NCBI GenBank assembly: GCA_000244995.1
Contig: CM001438.1
Coordinates: 4,568,096 to 4,632,095, forward strand
Direction of reading: 5' to 3'
Origin: Burkholderiales bacterium JOSHI_001
Lineage (GTDB): Bacteria; Pseudomonadota; Gammaproteobacteria; Burkholderiales; Burkholderiaceae_C
Length of the DNA stretch: 64,000 bases
Position numbers and translations under genes: made by a program. Under the pieces are notes generated by a model that was not told where the DNA came from, did no database searches, and saw only the letters and a program-made list of their open reading frames with translations. This document shows, piece by piece, positions 18,253 to 27,730 of this stretch (its first letter is position 1; every line of letters begins with the position of its first letter).

Positions 18253-18310
18253 GCAGGCAGTGTACGGGTGCGCCCCTGGGCGGCCATCGACCTGCAGGCC
18301 CGATGGGACA

Positions 18311-18940
18311 ATGCCGCGCATGCCCTCCCCCGCCCCGCCTGCCCCCTTCAATGGCCCCCTGATCCTGGGCTCCACCTCGCGCTACCGGCGCGAACTGCTG
18401 CAACGCCTGCGGGTGCCCTTCGACGTCGCCGCACCCCAGGTGGATGAAACGCCCCAGCCCGGCGAACCCCCCGCCGCGCTGGCGCTGCGTCTGGCCCTGG
18501 CCAAGGCGCAGGCGGTGGCAGCGCAACACCCTCTGGCCATCGTGATCGGCTCCGACCAGGTGGCCGACCTGGACGGCCAGGCCATCGGCAAGCCTGGCAC
18601 GCACGAGCGCGCGGTGGCGCAGCTGCAGGCCATGCGCGGGCGCAGCGTGGTGTTCCAGACGGCGGTGGCCGTGGTGCGGCCGGCCAGCGCCTTTGCACGC
18701 ACCCTGTTGGCCCCGGTGACCGTGCGCTTTCGCGCCTTGAGCGACCACGCCATCGAGCACTACCTGCGGCTGGAGCAACCCTATGACTGCGCCGGCAGCG
18801 CCAAATGCGAAACCCTGGGCATTGCCCTGCTGGAGTCCATCGAATCCGACGACCCCACGGCCCTGGTGGGCCTGCCGTTGATCCGCACCGCCGCGCTGCT
18901 GCGCGAGGCCGGGCTGGACGTGCTGGAGCGCGCCGCATGA
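18311..18940 (+). CDS. yceF: Maf-like nucleotide pyrophosphatase, YceF type
   Basis: House-cleaning pyrophosphatase that hydrolyses modified nucleotides; the YceF subgroup prefers 7-methyl-GTP. The 209-residue protein shows [14 protein letters not shown] near the start, PQVDET, the catalytic [16 protein letters not shown] segment and [16 protein letters not shown]. The SRYRRELL and lack of the dTTP-type signature point to YceF rather than YhdE. The start could also be the ATG at 18320. Position divergent to yceD is the same as in E. coli. Confidence 0.92.
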   Translation: MPRMPSPAPPAPFNGPLILGSTSRYRRELLQRLRVPFDVAAPQVDETPQPGEPPAALALRLALAKAQAVAAQHPLAIVIGSDQVADLDGQAIGKPGTHERAVAQLQAMRGRSVVFQTAVAVVRPASAFARTLLAPVTVRFRALSDHAIEHYLRLEQPYDCAGSAKCETLGIALLESIESDDPTALVGLPLIRTAALLREAGLDVLERAA

Positions 18941-19701
18941 ACGGCAAGGCCACGGGCCGCCTGGTGCTGGTGCCCAACACGCTGGACCTGGGCACTGGCG
19001 AGGAGACCGACCTGAACGCCGTGTTGCCGGCCGCGCTGCTGCAACGCGCGGCCGGCCTGACGCACTGGGTGGCCGAAAACGCCAAGAGCGCCCGCGCCTT
19101 CCTGAAACGCGTGGACGCGCAGGTGCCGCTGTCCCAGGCCATCCAGGCCATCCTCATCACCGAACTGCCGCGACCGCGCAAAGGCGCCAGGCACGACGAG
19201 CGGCCGGACCTGAAGCCCTTGCTGGCCCCGGCGCTGGCGGGCCAGGACATCGGCCTCATCAGCGAAGCCGGCCTGCCCGCGGTGGCCGACCCGGGCGCGG
19301 ACCTCGTGGCGGCGGCCCACAGCTTGGACATACCCGTTGAAGTGCACAGCGGCCCCACGTCGCTGCTGATGGCGCTGGCCGCCAGCGGGCTGAACGGCCA
19401 GAGCTTCGCCTTCGTGGGCTACCTGCCGGTGGAGGCCGCGGCACGGGCGGCACGCATCAAGGAGCTGGAGGCGTTGTCGCGCCGGCTGGGACAGACCCAG
19501 ATCGCCATCGAAACGCCCTACCGCAACGACGCCCTGCTGCAGGCGCTGCTGCAGCACCTGCAGCCCGGCACCCGGCTGGCGGTGTCCTGCGGGCTGACGC
19601 TTCCCGGTGGCAGCAACCGCAGTGCCAGCGTGGCGCAATGGCGAAAGAGCCCGCCCACGCTGGGCGACCGGCTACCGGCCGTCTTCAGCGTCCTCGCCTG
19701 A
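18937..19701 (+). CDS. RsmI-related SAM-dependent methyltransferase
   Basis: Tetrapyrrole-methylase fold (TP_methylase) protein of 254 residues, related to but distinct from the 16S rRNA 2'-O-methyltransferase RsmI. The signature [20 protein letters not shown] corresponds to the RsmI SDAGTPxxSDPG loop. [25 protein letters not shown] and the [14 protein letters not shown] segment also match that fold. Its target is unknown. It overlaps yceF by four bases (ATGA). Its 3' end overlaps the oppositely oriented VanZ-like gene by 30 bases. Confidence 0.88.
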   Translation: MNGKATGRLVLVPNTLDLGTGEETDLNAVLPAALLQRAAGLTHWVAENAKSARAFLKRVDAQVPLSQAIQAILITELPRPRKGARHDERPDLKPLLAPALAGQDIGLISEAGLPAVADPGADLVAAAHSLDIPVEVHSGPTSLLMALAASGLNGQSFAFVGYLPVEAAARAARIKELEALSRRLGQTQIAIETPYRNDALLQALLQHLQPGTRLAVSCGLTLPGGSNRSASVAQWRKSPPTLGDRLPAVFSVLA

Positions 19702-20034
19702 GCGCCAGGCCAGGGCCAGGCCCGCGCCGGCCGCATCGGCCAGCGCGTCCAGCACGTCGGCGTGGCGGGTGGCGGTGAGCCATTGGGCCAGTTCGATCCC
19801 AATGCCGAACAGCACCAGCCCCGCACCCAGGGCCCAGCGCCGCTTCAGCCCGGCCAGCAGGCCCAGGCGAGCCAGGCCGGCAAAGGCCAGGGCGTGCTGC
19901 AGTTTGTCGGCGTGTTCAAACCAGGCCGGGTCCTTGCCGGCAGGCTGCACCGCCGTGATGAAGGCGGCCACCAGCCCACACCAGAACAAGGCATTCCAGG
20001 CGCGCTGCGGCAGCAGCGACTTCAGGCGGCGCAT
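19672..20034 (-). CDS. VanZ-like small membrane protein
   Basis: A 120-residue protein with about three hydrophobic segments (about 12-31, 48-62, 68-85). It has the VanZ-family DKLQHALAFAGLA segment and GIELAQWLTATRHADVLDALADAAGA at the C-terminus, a conserved arrangement of acidic and Gln residues. Function in this family is mostly unknown; some members confer low-level teicoplanin resistance. It is 9 bases downstream of rhlE on the same strand. Its last 30 bases overlap the convergent methyltransferase gene. Confidence 0.85.
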   Translation of the reverse strand: MRRLKSLLPQRAWNALFWCGLVAAFITAVQPAGKDPAWFEHADKLQHALAFAGLARLGLLAGLKRRWALGAGLVLFGIGIELAQWLTATRHADVLDALADAAGAGLALAWRSGEDAEDGR

Positions 20035-20043
20035 GCCGGGCCG

Positions 20044-21501
20044 CTAGGCCTTGCCACCCAGCAGGGCTGCCACCTTGCGCTTGGGCCGGATGTTGCGCGA
20101 CACGCCATGGCCGGGCGCCGCCGGTGCGGGGTCGGCCCGCTCCCAGGCCGGCGCCTCGGTGGTGGCCGGCGCTTCGTAAGGCTTGTCGAAGAAGGGGTCG
20201 GCCGCGGGCCCGGCTGCACGCCGAGGGGCCGGCGCATACGACTCGCGCTCGGCGGGCGCACGCGGCGGCCGGCGTTCTGCGTCGTCGTCGCGCGGGCGAC
20301 GTGCGCGCACCGGGCGGTCGTCTTCCAGTTCGAAGGCCTCGATTTCCAGCTTCTTCTTCAGCAGCTTTTCGATGTCGCTGATCAGCCGAGCGTCGTCCCG
20401 CGTGACCAGGGTGACCGCCAGGCCCGAGGCCCCGGCACGTCCGGTGCGGCCGATGCGGTGCACATAGTCTTCGGCATTGAAGGGCACGTCGAAATTGAAC
20501 ACCGCCGGCAGGTCGGCAATGTCCAGCCCGCGTGCGGCCACGTCGGTGGCCACCAGCAGTTCCACGTCACCGCGCTTGAAGGCGTCCAGCGACTTCAGGC
20601 GTTCGTCCTGGCTCTTGTCGCCATGCAGGGCCGACGTCTTCAGGCCGTCGCGCTCGAAGGAACGGGCCAGGCGGGCCGCGCCCAGCTTGGAATTCACGAA
20701 CACGATGGCCTGCGACAAGGACCGGTTGCGCAGCAGCTGCATCACGACCCGGCGCTTGTCATCGTCGGTCACGCTGTAGAAGCGCTGCTCCACGTTGGTG
20801 GCCGTGGCATTGGGCCGCGCCACTTCCACCAGCACCGGGTCCTGCAGGTAGCTGTTGGCCAGGCGCTTGATTTCGGGCGAGAAGGTGGCCGAAAACAGCA
20901 GGGTCTGGCGCTGGCGCGGCAGGTAGGACAGGATGCGCTGCAGGTCGGGCAGGAAGCCGATGTCCAGCATGCGGTCGGCCTCGTCCAGCACCACGTACTC
21001 CACCTGGTTGAGCACGCAGTTCTTGGCCTCGATGTGGTCCAACAGGCGGCCCGGGGTGGCGATCAGCACCTCCACGCCGGCCTTCAACTCGGCCGTCTGC
21101 GGCTTCATGTCGATGCCGCCGAACACCACCGTGGACCGCAGGTTGGTGTGCTTGGCGTAGGCCTTGACGTTGGCCGCCACCTGGTCGGCCAGTTCACGCG
21201 TGGGCGCCAGCACCAGGGCACGCACCGGATGCCGCGCCGGCGACATGGACGCGTTTTCGTGCTTGAGCATCTTCTGCAACAAGGGCAACGAAAAAGCGGC
21301 CGTCTTGCCGGTGCCCGTTTGCGCCGCGCCCATCACGTCGCGCCCGTCCAGCACGATGGGAATGGCCTTGGCCTGGATGGGCGTCATCGACGCGTAGCCC
21401 TGGTCGGCCACGGCGCGTTGGAGCTTGGGGTCCAGCGGCAGGGTGTTGAACAGCGCGGGGGCGCTGGCCACCTCAGGCACCTCGAGTATGGAATCATTCA
21501 T
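20044..21501 (-). CDS. rhlE: DEAD-box RNA helicase, RhlE type
   Basis: ATP-dependent RNA helicase, likely acting in ribosome assembly or RNA decay. The 485-residue protein has all family motifs: the Q motif (MTPIQAKAIP), AQTGTGKT (60-67), PTRELA, TPGR (149-152), DEAD (173-176), SAT (204-206) and HRIGRTGR. It ends in an Arg/Ala/Pro-rich basic tail of about 90 residues typical of RhlE-like proteins. The ATG at 21501 gives a standard N-terminus. The frame continues upstream without similarity. It diverges from the polysaccharide operon. Confidence 0.94.
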   Translation of the reverse strand: MNDSILEVPEVASAPALFNTLPLDPKLQRAVADQGYASMTPIQAKAIPIVLDGRDVMGAAQTGTGKTAAFSLPLLQKMLKHENASMSPARHPVRALVLAPTRELADQVAANVKAYAKHTNLRSTVVFGGIDMKPQTAELKAGVEVLIATPGRLLDHIEAKNCVLNQVEYVVLDEADRMLDIGFLPDLQRILSYLPRQRQTLLFSATFSPEIKRLANSYLQDPVLVEVARPNATATNVEQRFYSVTDDDKRRVVMQLLRNRSLSQAIVFVNSKLGAARLARSFERDGLKTSALHGDKSQDERLKSLDAFKRGDVELLVATDVAARGLDIADLPAVFNFDVPFNAEDYVHRIGRTGRAGASGLAVTLVTRDDARLISDIEKLLKKKLEIEAFELEDDRPVRARRPRDDDAERRPPRAPAERESYAPAPRRAAGPAADPFFDKPYEAPATTEAPAWERADPAPAAPGHGVSRNIRPKRKVAALLGGKA

Positions 21502-21580
21502 CTGTTCCCGATTATCTCCCATCGGTCCGACCCGCCGTTGACGGACCTGCTGCGCCTCAGGAGCGGCCCCACCCAACGGA

Positions 21581-21586
21581 TAGAAT
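21581..21586 (+). promoter_or_regulatory. Possible -10 box upstream of the polysaccharide operon
   Basis: TAGAAT lies 71 bases before the first gene of the plus-strand polysaccharide operon, in the 156-base gap to rhlE. No matching -35 hexamer is evident and no JUMPstart/ops sequence is present in the gap. Confidence 0.3.
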
Positions 21587-21657
21587 CCAGGGTTGCCCGC
21601 CATCCGGCGACCCCCATTCACAGGCGCCCGCACGCCGCGGTGACCGTCTGGCCCAGG

Positions 21658-23613
21658 ATGAACCCGAACCTACAACCGATCGGCCTTTCCGAATCCGGCA
21701 TCACCCTGCGCCACCTGGCCGATGCAGGGGTGTCCCGCGTCCTGCGCGCCGCGCGAATGGCAGCCTGGTTGCTGGCGGCTTGGGGACTGGCCCCGCCCGC
21801 AGCCATGGCGCAAGCCAACGGCACAGGCGCCGAAGCCGCCACCGCAGCGCCGGCCGGGCCCATCCGCTTGCGCCAGCCAGACAAGTCTCTGGGCAATGGT
21901 GAACCGTCGCGTCCGGGCTTGACCACCAAGGATCAGCCCCAGCTCGAACGCAACAGCAGCCCGCAGCGCAGCCCGGCACTGTCCGAATTCGAGGAACATG
22001 TTCTGAAGCTCGCCGGCACCCAAGGGATCCAGCGTTTCGGCATGGGCCTGATGGCGACCGCAGGCGCTGGCCTGGACGTGCAGGAAGTCAGCCCCAAGAT
22101 TCCGGATGACTACCTTTTGCAACCGGGCGACGAACTAGTGGTGACCCTGTGGGGCTCCATCGACGCCGAATTGCGGCTGGAGATCGACAGCAGCGGCCGC
22201 ATCAGCATTCCCCGTGTGGGCACGGTCATGGTGGCTGGCGCGCGCTATGGCGGACTGAACGAATTGATCAGCAAGCGGGTGGGCCAGGTCTTCCGCAACT
22301 TTCAGGTCAGCGCCACGCTGTCGCACCTTCGCGGCATTGGCGTCTACATGACAGGCTATGTGCAGAGGCCGGGGCCATTGGCGGTGAGCAGCCTTTCGTC
22401 CATCGTGACGGCGCTGGTGCGTGCCGGAGGGCCAACTGCCGCCGGCAGCCTGCGCAACATTCAGTTGCGACGCGGACGCGATGTGGTCGCCACCTTCGAC
22501 CTCTACGAGGTTCTGCTCAAAGGAGACCGCAGCAACGACCGACTGTTGCAGGCGGGCGACGTGATCCACGTCGGGGCGGTGGGCCCCCAGGTGGCCCTGA
22601 TCGGCAGCGTCAACCAGCCGGCCATCTTCGAACTGGCGCCAGGAGAGACGGTCGCGGACCTGCTTCGCATGGCCGGCGGTTTTGCCCCTGTGGCCGACCG
22701 CAGCCGCGTGTCGGTCGAACGTGTCGAGGAACGCAGCACAGTCCGTGTCACCGAGTTGAAACTGCCGGCCGACGAGAAGACGCGCCTGAGCTCGGGCGAT
22801 GTGGTGCGGGCGCTCAGTGCGGTGGACGTGCAGGTGCCGGTGCAACTGAAGCACAAGCGCGTGCGCGTCGAGGGCGAAGTGCTTCGGCCCGGTGAGTACG
22901 TGCTGTCGGCCGACAGCACCATCGCCGACGGCCTGCAGGCCGCCGGGGGCTTGACCGGGTCAGCCCATCTTTTTGCCACCGATTTCAGCCGCGCCAGCGT
23001 GCGCAAGACCCAGCAGGACAACTATGAGCGCGCGCTGCGGGACCTGGAAACCGAAATCACACGGCTGAACTCCACGCGCCGAGCCGTCACGGGCGATGAA
23101 GCCGCCGCCCAGACCGCCCGCAACAGCGGCAGCGAGCGGCTGATCGACCGGCTGCGCCAGATCAAGCCCACTGGCCGCATCGTGCTGGAACTGCCACCGC
23201 AGGTCAGCACCCTTCCACCCCTCTTGCTGGAGGACGGTGACCGCATCTACATCCCACCGCGCTCCACCACCGTGGGCGTTTTCGGCAGCGTCTTCAATGC
23301 CGGCAGCTACCTGTTTTCCGAGGGCCGCATGATCGAGGAGTACCTTCGTTTGGCAGGCGGCCCGACCAAGGGGGCAGATATCTCCAGCGCCATCGTGGTG
23401 CGGGCCAATGGCAGCGTGGTCAGCGGCAAGCAGCGCGGCGGCTGGCTGGGCAGCGGCAGCGGCCTGTCAGGCGTGCGAGCGGAAGCCGGCGACACTGTTT
23501 TCGTGCCTGAGGAATTGGACAAGACCACCTGGGTGCAAGGCCTGAAGGACTGGACACAGATCTTCTACAACTTCGGCCTGGGCGCGGCGGCAATCAAGTC
23601 GGTGCTGAACTGA
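21658..23613 (+). CDS. Polysaccharide export outer-membrane protein (Wza/OPX family, SLBB repeats)
   Basis: Outer-membrane polysaccharide export protein that forms the exit channel for capsule or exopolysaccharide. The 651-residue protein has a hydrophobic signal segment at about residues 34-53 (MAAWLLAAWGLAPPAAMAQA) and no lipobox cysteine. The Poly_export domain follows (YLLQPGDELVVTLWGSID, about 144-230), then several SLBB domains. The latter are seen as GYVQRPGPLAVSS, GSVNQPAIFELAPGETVADLLRMAGG, GEVLRPGEYVLSADSTIADGLQAAGG and GSVFNAGSYLFSEGRMIEEYLRLAGG. A second start at 21757 would remove a 33-residue extension before the signal. It is the first gene of the operon, 4 bases before the Wzz-like gene. 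Confidence 0.9.
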   Translation: MNPNLQPIGLSESGITLRHLADAGVSRVLRAARMAAWLLAAWGLAPPAAMAQANGTGAEAATAAPAGPIRLRQPDKSLGNGEPSRPGLTTKDQPQLERNSSPQRSPALSEFEEHVLKLAGTQGIQRFGMGLMATAGAGLDVQEVSPKIPDDYLLQPGDELVVTLWGSIDAELRLEIDSSGRISIPRVGTVMVAGARYGGLNELISKRVGQVFRNFQVSATLSHLRGIGVYMTGYVQRPGPLAVSSLSSIVTALVRAGGPTAAGSLRNIQLRRGRDVVATFDLYEVLLKGDRSNDRLLQAGDVIHVGAVGPQVALIGSVNQPAIFELAPGETVADLLRMAGGFAPVADRSRVSVERVEERSTVRVTELKLPADEKTRLSSGDVVRALSAVDVQVPVQLKHKRVRVEGEVLRPGEYVLSADSTIADGLQAAGGLTGSAHLFATDFSRASVRKTQQDNYERALRDLETEITRLNSTRRAVTGDEAAAQTARNSGSERLIDRLRQIKPTGRIVLELPPQVSTLPPLLLEDGDRIYIPPRSTTVGVFGSVFNAGSYLFSEGRMIEEYLRLAGGPTKGADISSAIVVRANGSVVSGKQRGGWLGSGSGLSGVRAEAGDTVFVPEELDKTTWVQGLKDWTQIFYNFGLGAAAIKSVLN

Positions 23614-23617
23614 TCCT

Positions 23618-24751
23618 ATGGTGCACAGCACATCAACCCGGCCGACCGGGGATGCCCAGGATCAGCAACCCGGCGCTTTGCAGGAATCAGAGGCACGGGC
23701 TGGCCCGCTCACGGTGCGACGTTGGCTGGCCGCACACGGCCTGAAGTTGCTCGGGGCACCTGCCATGGGCCTCGTGCTGGCCTATGGGTTCAGTTTCCTG
23801 ATACCACCCACTTACACGGCCGCATCGACCCTGCTGCCTCCACAGCAACAGCAAAGTGCCGCTGCGTCTGCGCTGGCGTCATTGGGCACACTGGCTGGTT
23901 TGGCCGGAGGTCAGGGAGGCCTGCGGTCGCCTGCCGACCAGTATGTGGCGCTGATGCAAAGCGCGACCGTGTCGGACCGCATGATCGACCGCTTCGGGCT
24001 GCTGCAAGCCTATGACGCCAAGTACCGCATCGATGCGCGCAAACAGCTCTTTCGCAACGCCCGCTTCAGCGTGGGACGCAAAGACGGTCTGATCACGATC
24101 GAGGTCGATGACACCGATGCCAAACGCGCGGCCGACATGGCCAACCGCTACATCGAAGAACTGCGCCAAATCACCGGCACGCTGGCTGTGTCCGAAGCGC
24201 AGCAGCGCCGCGCCTTTTTCGAGCAGCAATTGCAGGCCAGCAGGGACAAACTGACGACAGCCCAGGTGGCGCTGCAGTCCAGTGGATTCAACCAGGGCGC
24301 GCTGCGCGCCGAACCCAAGGCCGCAGCCGAAGGCTATGCCCGGCTGAAAGCGGAACTCACCGCTTCTGAAATCCGCCTGCAGGTCTTGCGCGGTTCTTTG
24401 TCTGACACCACGCCAGAAGTCAGGCAGCAACAGAGCGTGGTGCAGTCATTGCGCGCCCAGTTGGCACGAACCGAACAGGCCACCCCGGTGGGTGAAGGCC
24501 CCGACTACGTTGCGAAGTACCGCGAGTTCAAGTACCAGGAAACGCTCTTTGATCTGTTCTCCCGCCAGTACGAGATTGCGCGCGTCGACGAGAGCCGGGA
24601 AGGAGCCCTGATCCAGGTGGTGGATGTGGCCATGCCCCCCGAGAAGGCCAGCCAACCGAGAAGGGTGCGCATTGCATTGCTGGGGGCCGCAGGCGCATTG
24701 ATGCTGGCCCTGATCTGGATCGGCCTCATCAGCCCGCCAACCAAGCGTTGA
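23618..24751 (+). CDS. Wzz-type chain-length determinant protein
   Basis: Inner-membrane polysaccharide co-polymerase that controls glycan chain length. The 377-residue protein has two transmembrane helices, at about residues 43-62 and 351-371, flanking a large periplasmic domain with a coiled-coil-prone middle (about 180-300). PPTYTAASTLLPP after the first helix and the Pro-rich MPPEKASQPRR before the second are the family's landmarks. No tyrosine-kinase domain is attached, so it is a Wzz-like rather than a BY-kinase protein. It follows the export gene by 4 bases. Confidence 0.9.
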   Translation: MVHSTSTRPTGDAQDQQPGALQESEARAGPLTVRRWLAAHGLKLLGAPAMGLVLAYGFSFLIPPTYTAASTLLPPQQQQSAAASALASLGTLAGLAGGQGGLRSPADQYVALMQSATVSDRMIDRFGLLQAYDAKYRIDARKQLFRNARFSVGRKDGLITIEVDDTDAKRAADMANRYIEELRQITGTLAVSEAQQRRAFFEQQLQASRDKLTTAQVALQSSGFNQGALRAEPKAAAEGYARLKAELTASEIRLQVLRGSLSDTTPEVRQQQSVVQSLRAQLARTEQATPVGEGPDYVAKYREFKYQETLFDLFSRQYEIARVDESREGALIQVVDVAMPPEKASQPRRVRIALLGAAGALMLALIWIGLISPPTKR

Positions 24752-24771
24752 CGTTGCTGCGCCGACGTCAA
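24748..24771 (+). other. Hairpin overlapping the wzz stop codon
   Basis: A 7-bp perfect repeat (24748-24754 with 24765-24771) with a 10-base loop spans the wzz stop. It is followed by a 78-base AT-richer gap before the WbpB-like gene. No T tract follows, so it is not a normal terminator. It may protect the upstream mRNA. Confidence 0.35.
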
Positions 24772-24849
24772 GCTGAATCTTGTGCCGTGCAGTGGCCGCA
24801 GGCAATCGTGCGAGAATAATCGTTTGCACGCTGACTCCGTACAGGTCTC

Positions 24850-25911
24850 ATGAAAGTTAATCGACCGCCCATCAACGACCGGAAGATTCGGTTCGCACTG
24901 GCCGGATGCGGCCGCATTGCAAAGAACCACTTCGAAGCGATCAAGAAGCACGGAGACCGCGCTGAACTGGTGGCGGTGTGCGATGTTGATCCGACCGCTC
25001 TGAAGGCCGCCACCGAATCCAACAAGGTAGAAGGCTACGACAGCCTGACCCGCATGTTGGAATCAGCGCGAGCCGACTGCCTGGTGCTGGCCACCCCGAG
25101 CGGTTTGCACCCGGCCCAAGTGATTGAGGCAGCGCGCTCCGGTTTCGACATCCTGACGGAAAAGCCCATGGCGACCCGCTGGCAGGATGGCCTGGACATG
25201 GTGCGCGCCTGCGATGCCGCCGGGGTCCGGCTGTTCGTGGTGAAACAGAATCGCCGCAACCGCACGCTGCAGTTGCTGAAGAAGGCGCTGGACGCCGGCC
25301 GCTTTGGCCGCATCTACATGGTCACGATCAACGTGTTCTGGACCCGCCCACAGGAGTACTACGACAGCGCTGCCTGGCGCGGGACCTGGGAATTCGATGG
25401 TGGCGCCTTCATGAACCAGGCCAGCCACTACGTGGACCTGCTGGACTGGCTGATCGGCCCGGTGGAAAGCGTGATGGCCTACACCGGCACGCTGGCACGT
25501 GACATCGAGGTGGAAGACAGCGGCGTGGCGGCACTGAAGTGGCGCAACGGCGCCATGGGTTCGATCAATGTGACCATGTTGACCTACCCCAAGAACCTGG
25601 AAGGCTCGATCACCATCCTGGGCGAAAAAGGCACGGTGCGCGTTGGTGGCGTGGCCGTCAACGAGATCCAACAATGGTCGTTTGCCGACAGCGACCCGGC
25701 GGACGCCGAGGTGCATCAGGCCAACTACGAGACCACCTCGGTGTACGGTTTCGGCCACCCGCTGTACTACGACAATGTGATCCGCACCCTGCGCGGCGAG
25801 ACCGAACCCGAGACCAGCGGCCGCGAAGGCCTTCGTTCGCTGGAACTGCTGATCGCCATGTACCGGTCCGCGCGCGACGGACGGCGCATCAACTTGCCGC
25901 TTGAGTACTGA
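24850..25911 (+). CDS. Gfo/Idh/MocA oxidoreductase, WbpB-like
   Basis: NAD-dependent dehydrogenase, most like WbpB, which oxidises UDP-GlcNAc-uronic acid at C3 to a 3-keto sugar. The 353-residue protein has a Rossmann start ALAGCGRIAKNHFEAI, the EKPMAT motif with the catalytic Lys, and the FDGGAFMNQASHYVDLLDWLIGPV segment with the conserved active-site His. The three genes that follow in order here (WbpB-, WbpD-, WbpE-like) form the set that makes 2,3-diacetamido-uronic acid sugars in Pseudomonas and Bordetella. The WbpA-type 6-dehydrogenase that would supply the substrate is not in this window. Confidence 0.88.
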   Translation: MKVNRPPINDRKIRFALAGCGRIAKNHFEAIKKHGDRAELVAVCDVDPTALKAATESNKVEGYDSLTRMLESARADCLVLATPSGLHPAQVIEAARSGFDILTEKPMATRWQDGLDMVRACDAAGVRLFVVKQNRRNRTLQLLKKALDAGRFGRIYMVTINVFWTRPQEYYDSAAWRGTWEFDGGAFMNQASHYVDLLDWLIGPVESVMAYTGTLARDIEVEDSGVAALKWRNGAMGSINVTMLTYPKNLEGSITILGEKGTVRVGGVAVNEIQQWSFADSDPADAEVHQANYETTSVYGFGHPLYYDNVIRTLRGETEPETSGREGLRSLELLIAMYRSARDGRRINLPLEY

Positions 25912-25914
25912 CGC

Positions 25915-26532
25915 ATGGCGGCTGAATCGCCCACCACCACCGTGCACCCCAGTGCCATCGTCGATGATGGTGCTCAACTGGGCGACGGCTGCCGCGTCTG
26001 GCATTTTGTCCATATTTGCAGCGGGGCGCGCATAGGCGCCGGTTGCTCGTTCGGGCAGAACGTCTTTGTGGGCAACGACGTGACCATTGGCAACAACGTC
26101 AAGATTCAGAACAACGTGTCGGTGTACGACGCCGTGACCCTGGAAGACGATGTCTTTTGCGGGCCGAGCATGGTGTTCACCAACGTGTTCAACCCGCGCT
26201 CAGCCGTGCTGCGCAAGGCCGAGTACCGTCGTACGCTGGTTCGTCAGGGGGCCACGCTGGGCGCCAACAGCACCATCGTTTGCGGCACCACGATCGGCCG
26301 CTACGCGTTTGTGGCCGCCGGAGCCGTGATCACGCGAGACGTGGCTGACTTCGCGCTGATGGCCGGCGTGCCCGCCCGCCAGACCGGCTGGATGAGTCGG
26401 CACGGTGAACGCCTGGCGCTGCCGCTGCGCGGAGATGCAAGGACCACCTGCCCCCACACTGGCGACCAGTACGTTCTTGTTGATGGACAAGTGCACCTGG
26501 AAAGTGCCGCGCCCAAGGAGTTAGAGCGATGA
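25915..26532 (+). CDS. Hexapeptide-repeat N-acetyltransferase, WbpD-like
   Basis: Left-handed beta-helix acetyltransferase expected to acetylate the 3-amino group of UDP-2-acetamido-3-amino-uronic acid. The 205-residue protein shows repeated hexapeptides ([33 protein letters not shown]), the [10 protein letters not shown] loop found in WbpD, and the [20 protein letters not shown] ending of the helix. A short tail with CPHTGDQY follows. It starts 3 bases after the WbpB-like gene and overlaps the WbpE-like gene by four bases (ATGA), so the three are tightly coupled. Confidence 0.9.
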   Translation: MAAESPTTTVHPSAIVDDGAQLGDGCRVWHFVHICSGARIGAGCSFGQNVFVGNDVTIGNNVKIQNNVSVYDAVTLEDDVFCGPSMVFTNVFNPRSAVLRKAEYRRTLVRQGATLGANSTIVCGTTIGRYAFVAAGAVITRDVADFALMAGVPARQTGWMSRHGERLALPLRGDARTTCPHTGDQYVLVDGQVHLESAAPKELER

Positions 26533-27653
26533 ACGCACCCGACGCTTTCAAGCCCCTGGACTTCATCGACCTGAAGTCACAGTACGCCGCCTTGCGCGAC
26601 GCGGTGAACAGCCGCATCCAGCGCGTGCTGGACCACGGCCAATTCATCATGGGCCCGGAGGTCAAGGAACTGGAGCAGCGGCTGGCGGCCTACACGGGCG
26701 CCAAGCATTGCATCACGGTGTCCAGCGGCACCGAGGCGCTGTTGATTTCGCTGATGGCGCTGGACCTGAAGCCGGGCGACGAAGTCATCACCACGCCATT
26801 CACCTTCGTTGCAACAGCCGAGGTGATCGTGCTGTTGGGCGGCAAGCCGGTTTACGTGGACATCCAGTCCGACACCTGCAACATCGACCCCGCCCAGATC
26901 GAAGCCCGCATCACGCCGCGCACCCGCGCGATCATCCCGGTCAGCTTGTACGGCCAGTGTGCGGACATGGACGAGATCAACGCCATCGCCGCCCGCCATG
27001 GCCTGCCGGTGATCGAGGACGCGGCCCAGAGCTTCGGGGCCAGCTACAAGGGGCGCAAGAGCGGCCACACCAGCACGCTGGGCTGCACCAGTTTCTTTCC
27101 CAGCAAGCCGCTGGGCTGCTACGGCGACGGCGGTGCCATCTTCACCGACGACGACGACCTGGCCCAGGCCTGCCGGGAGATCCGCGTTCACGGCCAAAGC
27201 AAGCGCTACCACCACACCCGCGTGGGCGTGGGGGGCCGCATGGACACGCTGCAGTGCGCCGTGGTTCTGGCCAAGCTGGACCGCTTCGACTGGGAAATCA
27301 AGCAGCGCCTGGCCATCGGTGAGCGCTACCGCCAGGCCATTGCCGCCAGCGGCGCGCCGGTGCATTTGTTGGGCACGCGGCCGGACCGCGACTGCGTGTG
27401 GGGCCAGTTCACCGTCTTCGTGAACCGGCGTGAAGAGCTTCAGTCACGGCTGCAGGCCCTGGGCATTCCCACGGCTGTGCACTATCCCAAGCCGTTGAAC
27501 CGCCAACCGGCCTACGCCGACCCGGCCCAACTGGATACCTGCCCGTTCAGCGACAGTGCTGGCGAACGGGTGATGAGCCTTCCCATGAGCGCTGACTTGT
27601 CGGACGCCGACATGCGGCGCGTGGTTGACGCTCTCGTTGCCTGCACGGCCTGA
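26529..27653 (+). CDS. DegT/DnrJ aminotransferase, WbpE-like
   Basis: PLP-dependent sugar aminotransferase expected to convert the 3-keto uronic acid made by the WbpB-like enzyme to the 3-amino sugar using glutamate. The 374-residue protein has the PLP lysine K193 in [17 protein letters not shown], the SSGTEAL phosphate-binding turn and [11 protein letters not shown] with the ring-stacking Asp. It is read directly after the WbpD-like acetyltransferase and before a 77-base gap. Confidence 0.92.
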   Translation: MNAPDAFKPLDFIDLKSQYAALRDAVNSRIQRVLDHGQFIMGPEVKELEQRLAAYTGAKHCITVSSGTEALLISLMALDLKPGDEVITTPFTFVATAEVIVLLGGKPVYVDIQSDTCNIDPAQIEARITPRTRAIIPVSLYGQCADMDEINAIAARHGLPVIEDAAQSFGASYKGRKSGHTSTLGCTSFFPSKPLGCYGDGGAIFTDDDDLAQACREIRVHGQSKRYHHTRVGVGGRMDTLQCAVVLAKLDRFDWEIKQRLAIGERYRQAIAASGAPVHLLGTRPDRDCVWGQFTVFVNRREELQSRLQALGIPTAVHYPKPLNRQPAYADPAQLDTCPFSDSAGERVMSLPMSADLSDADMRRVVDALVACTA

Positions 27654-27730
27654 GAAAACGCTTCGCCCCGCTGAACGCAAGGCCGTAGGCGTCCATCCCA
27701 GGCGGCGCCGATGCCTGACGAGAAAAACGC

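Noticed and set aside
21502-21657. JUMPstart/ops element upstream of the polysaccharide operon
   Set aside because: No GGCGGTAG sequence is present in the gap to rhlE.
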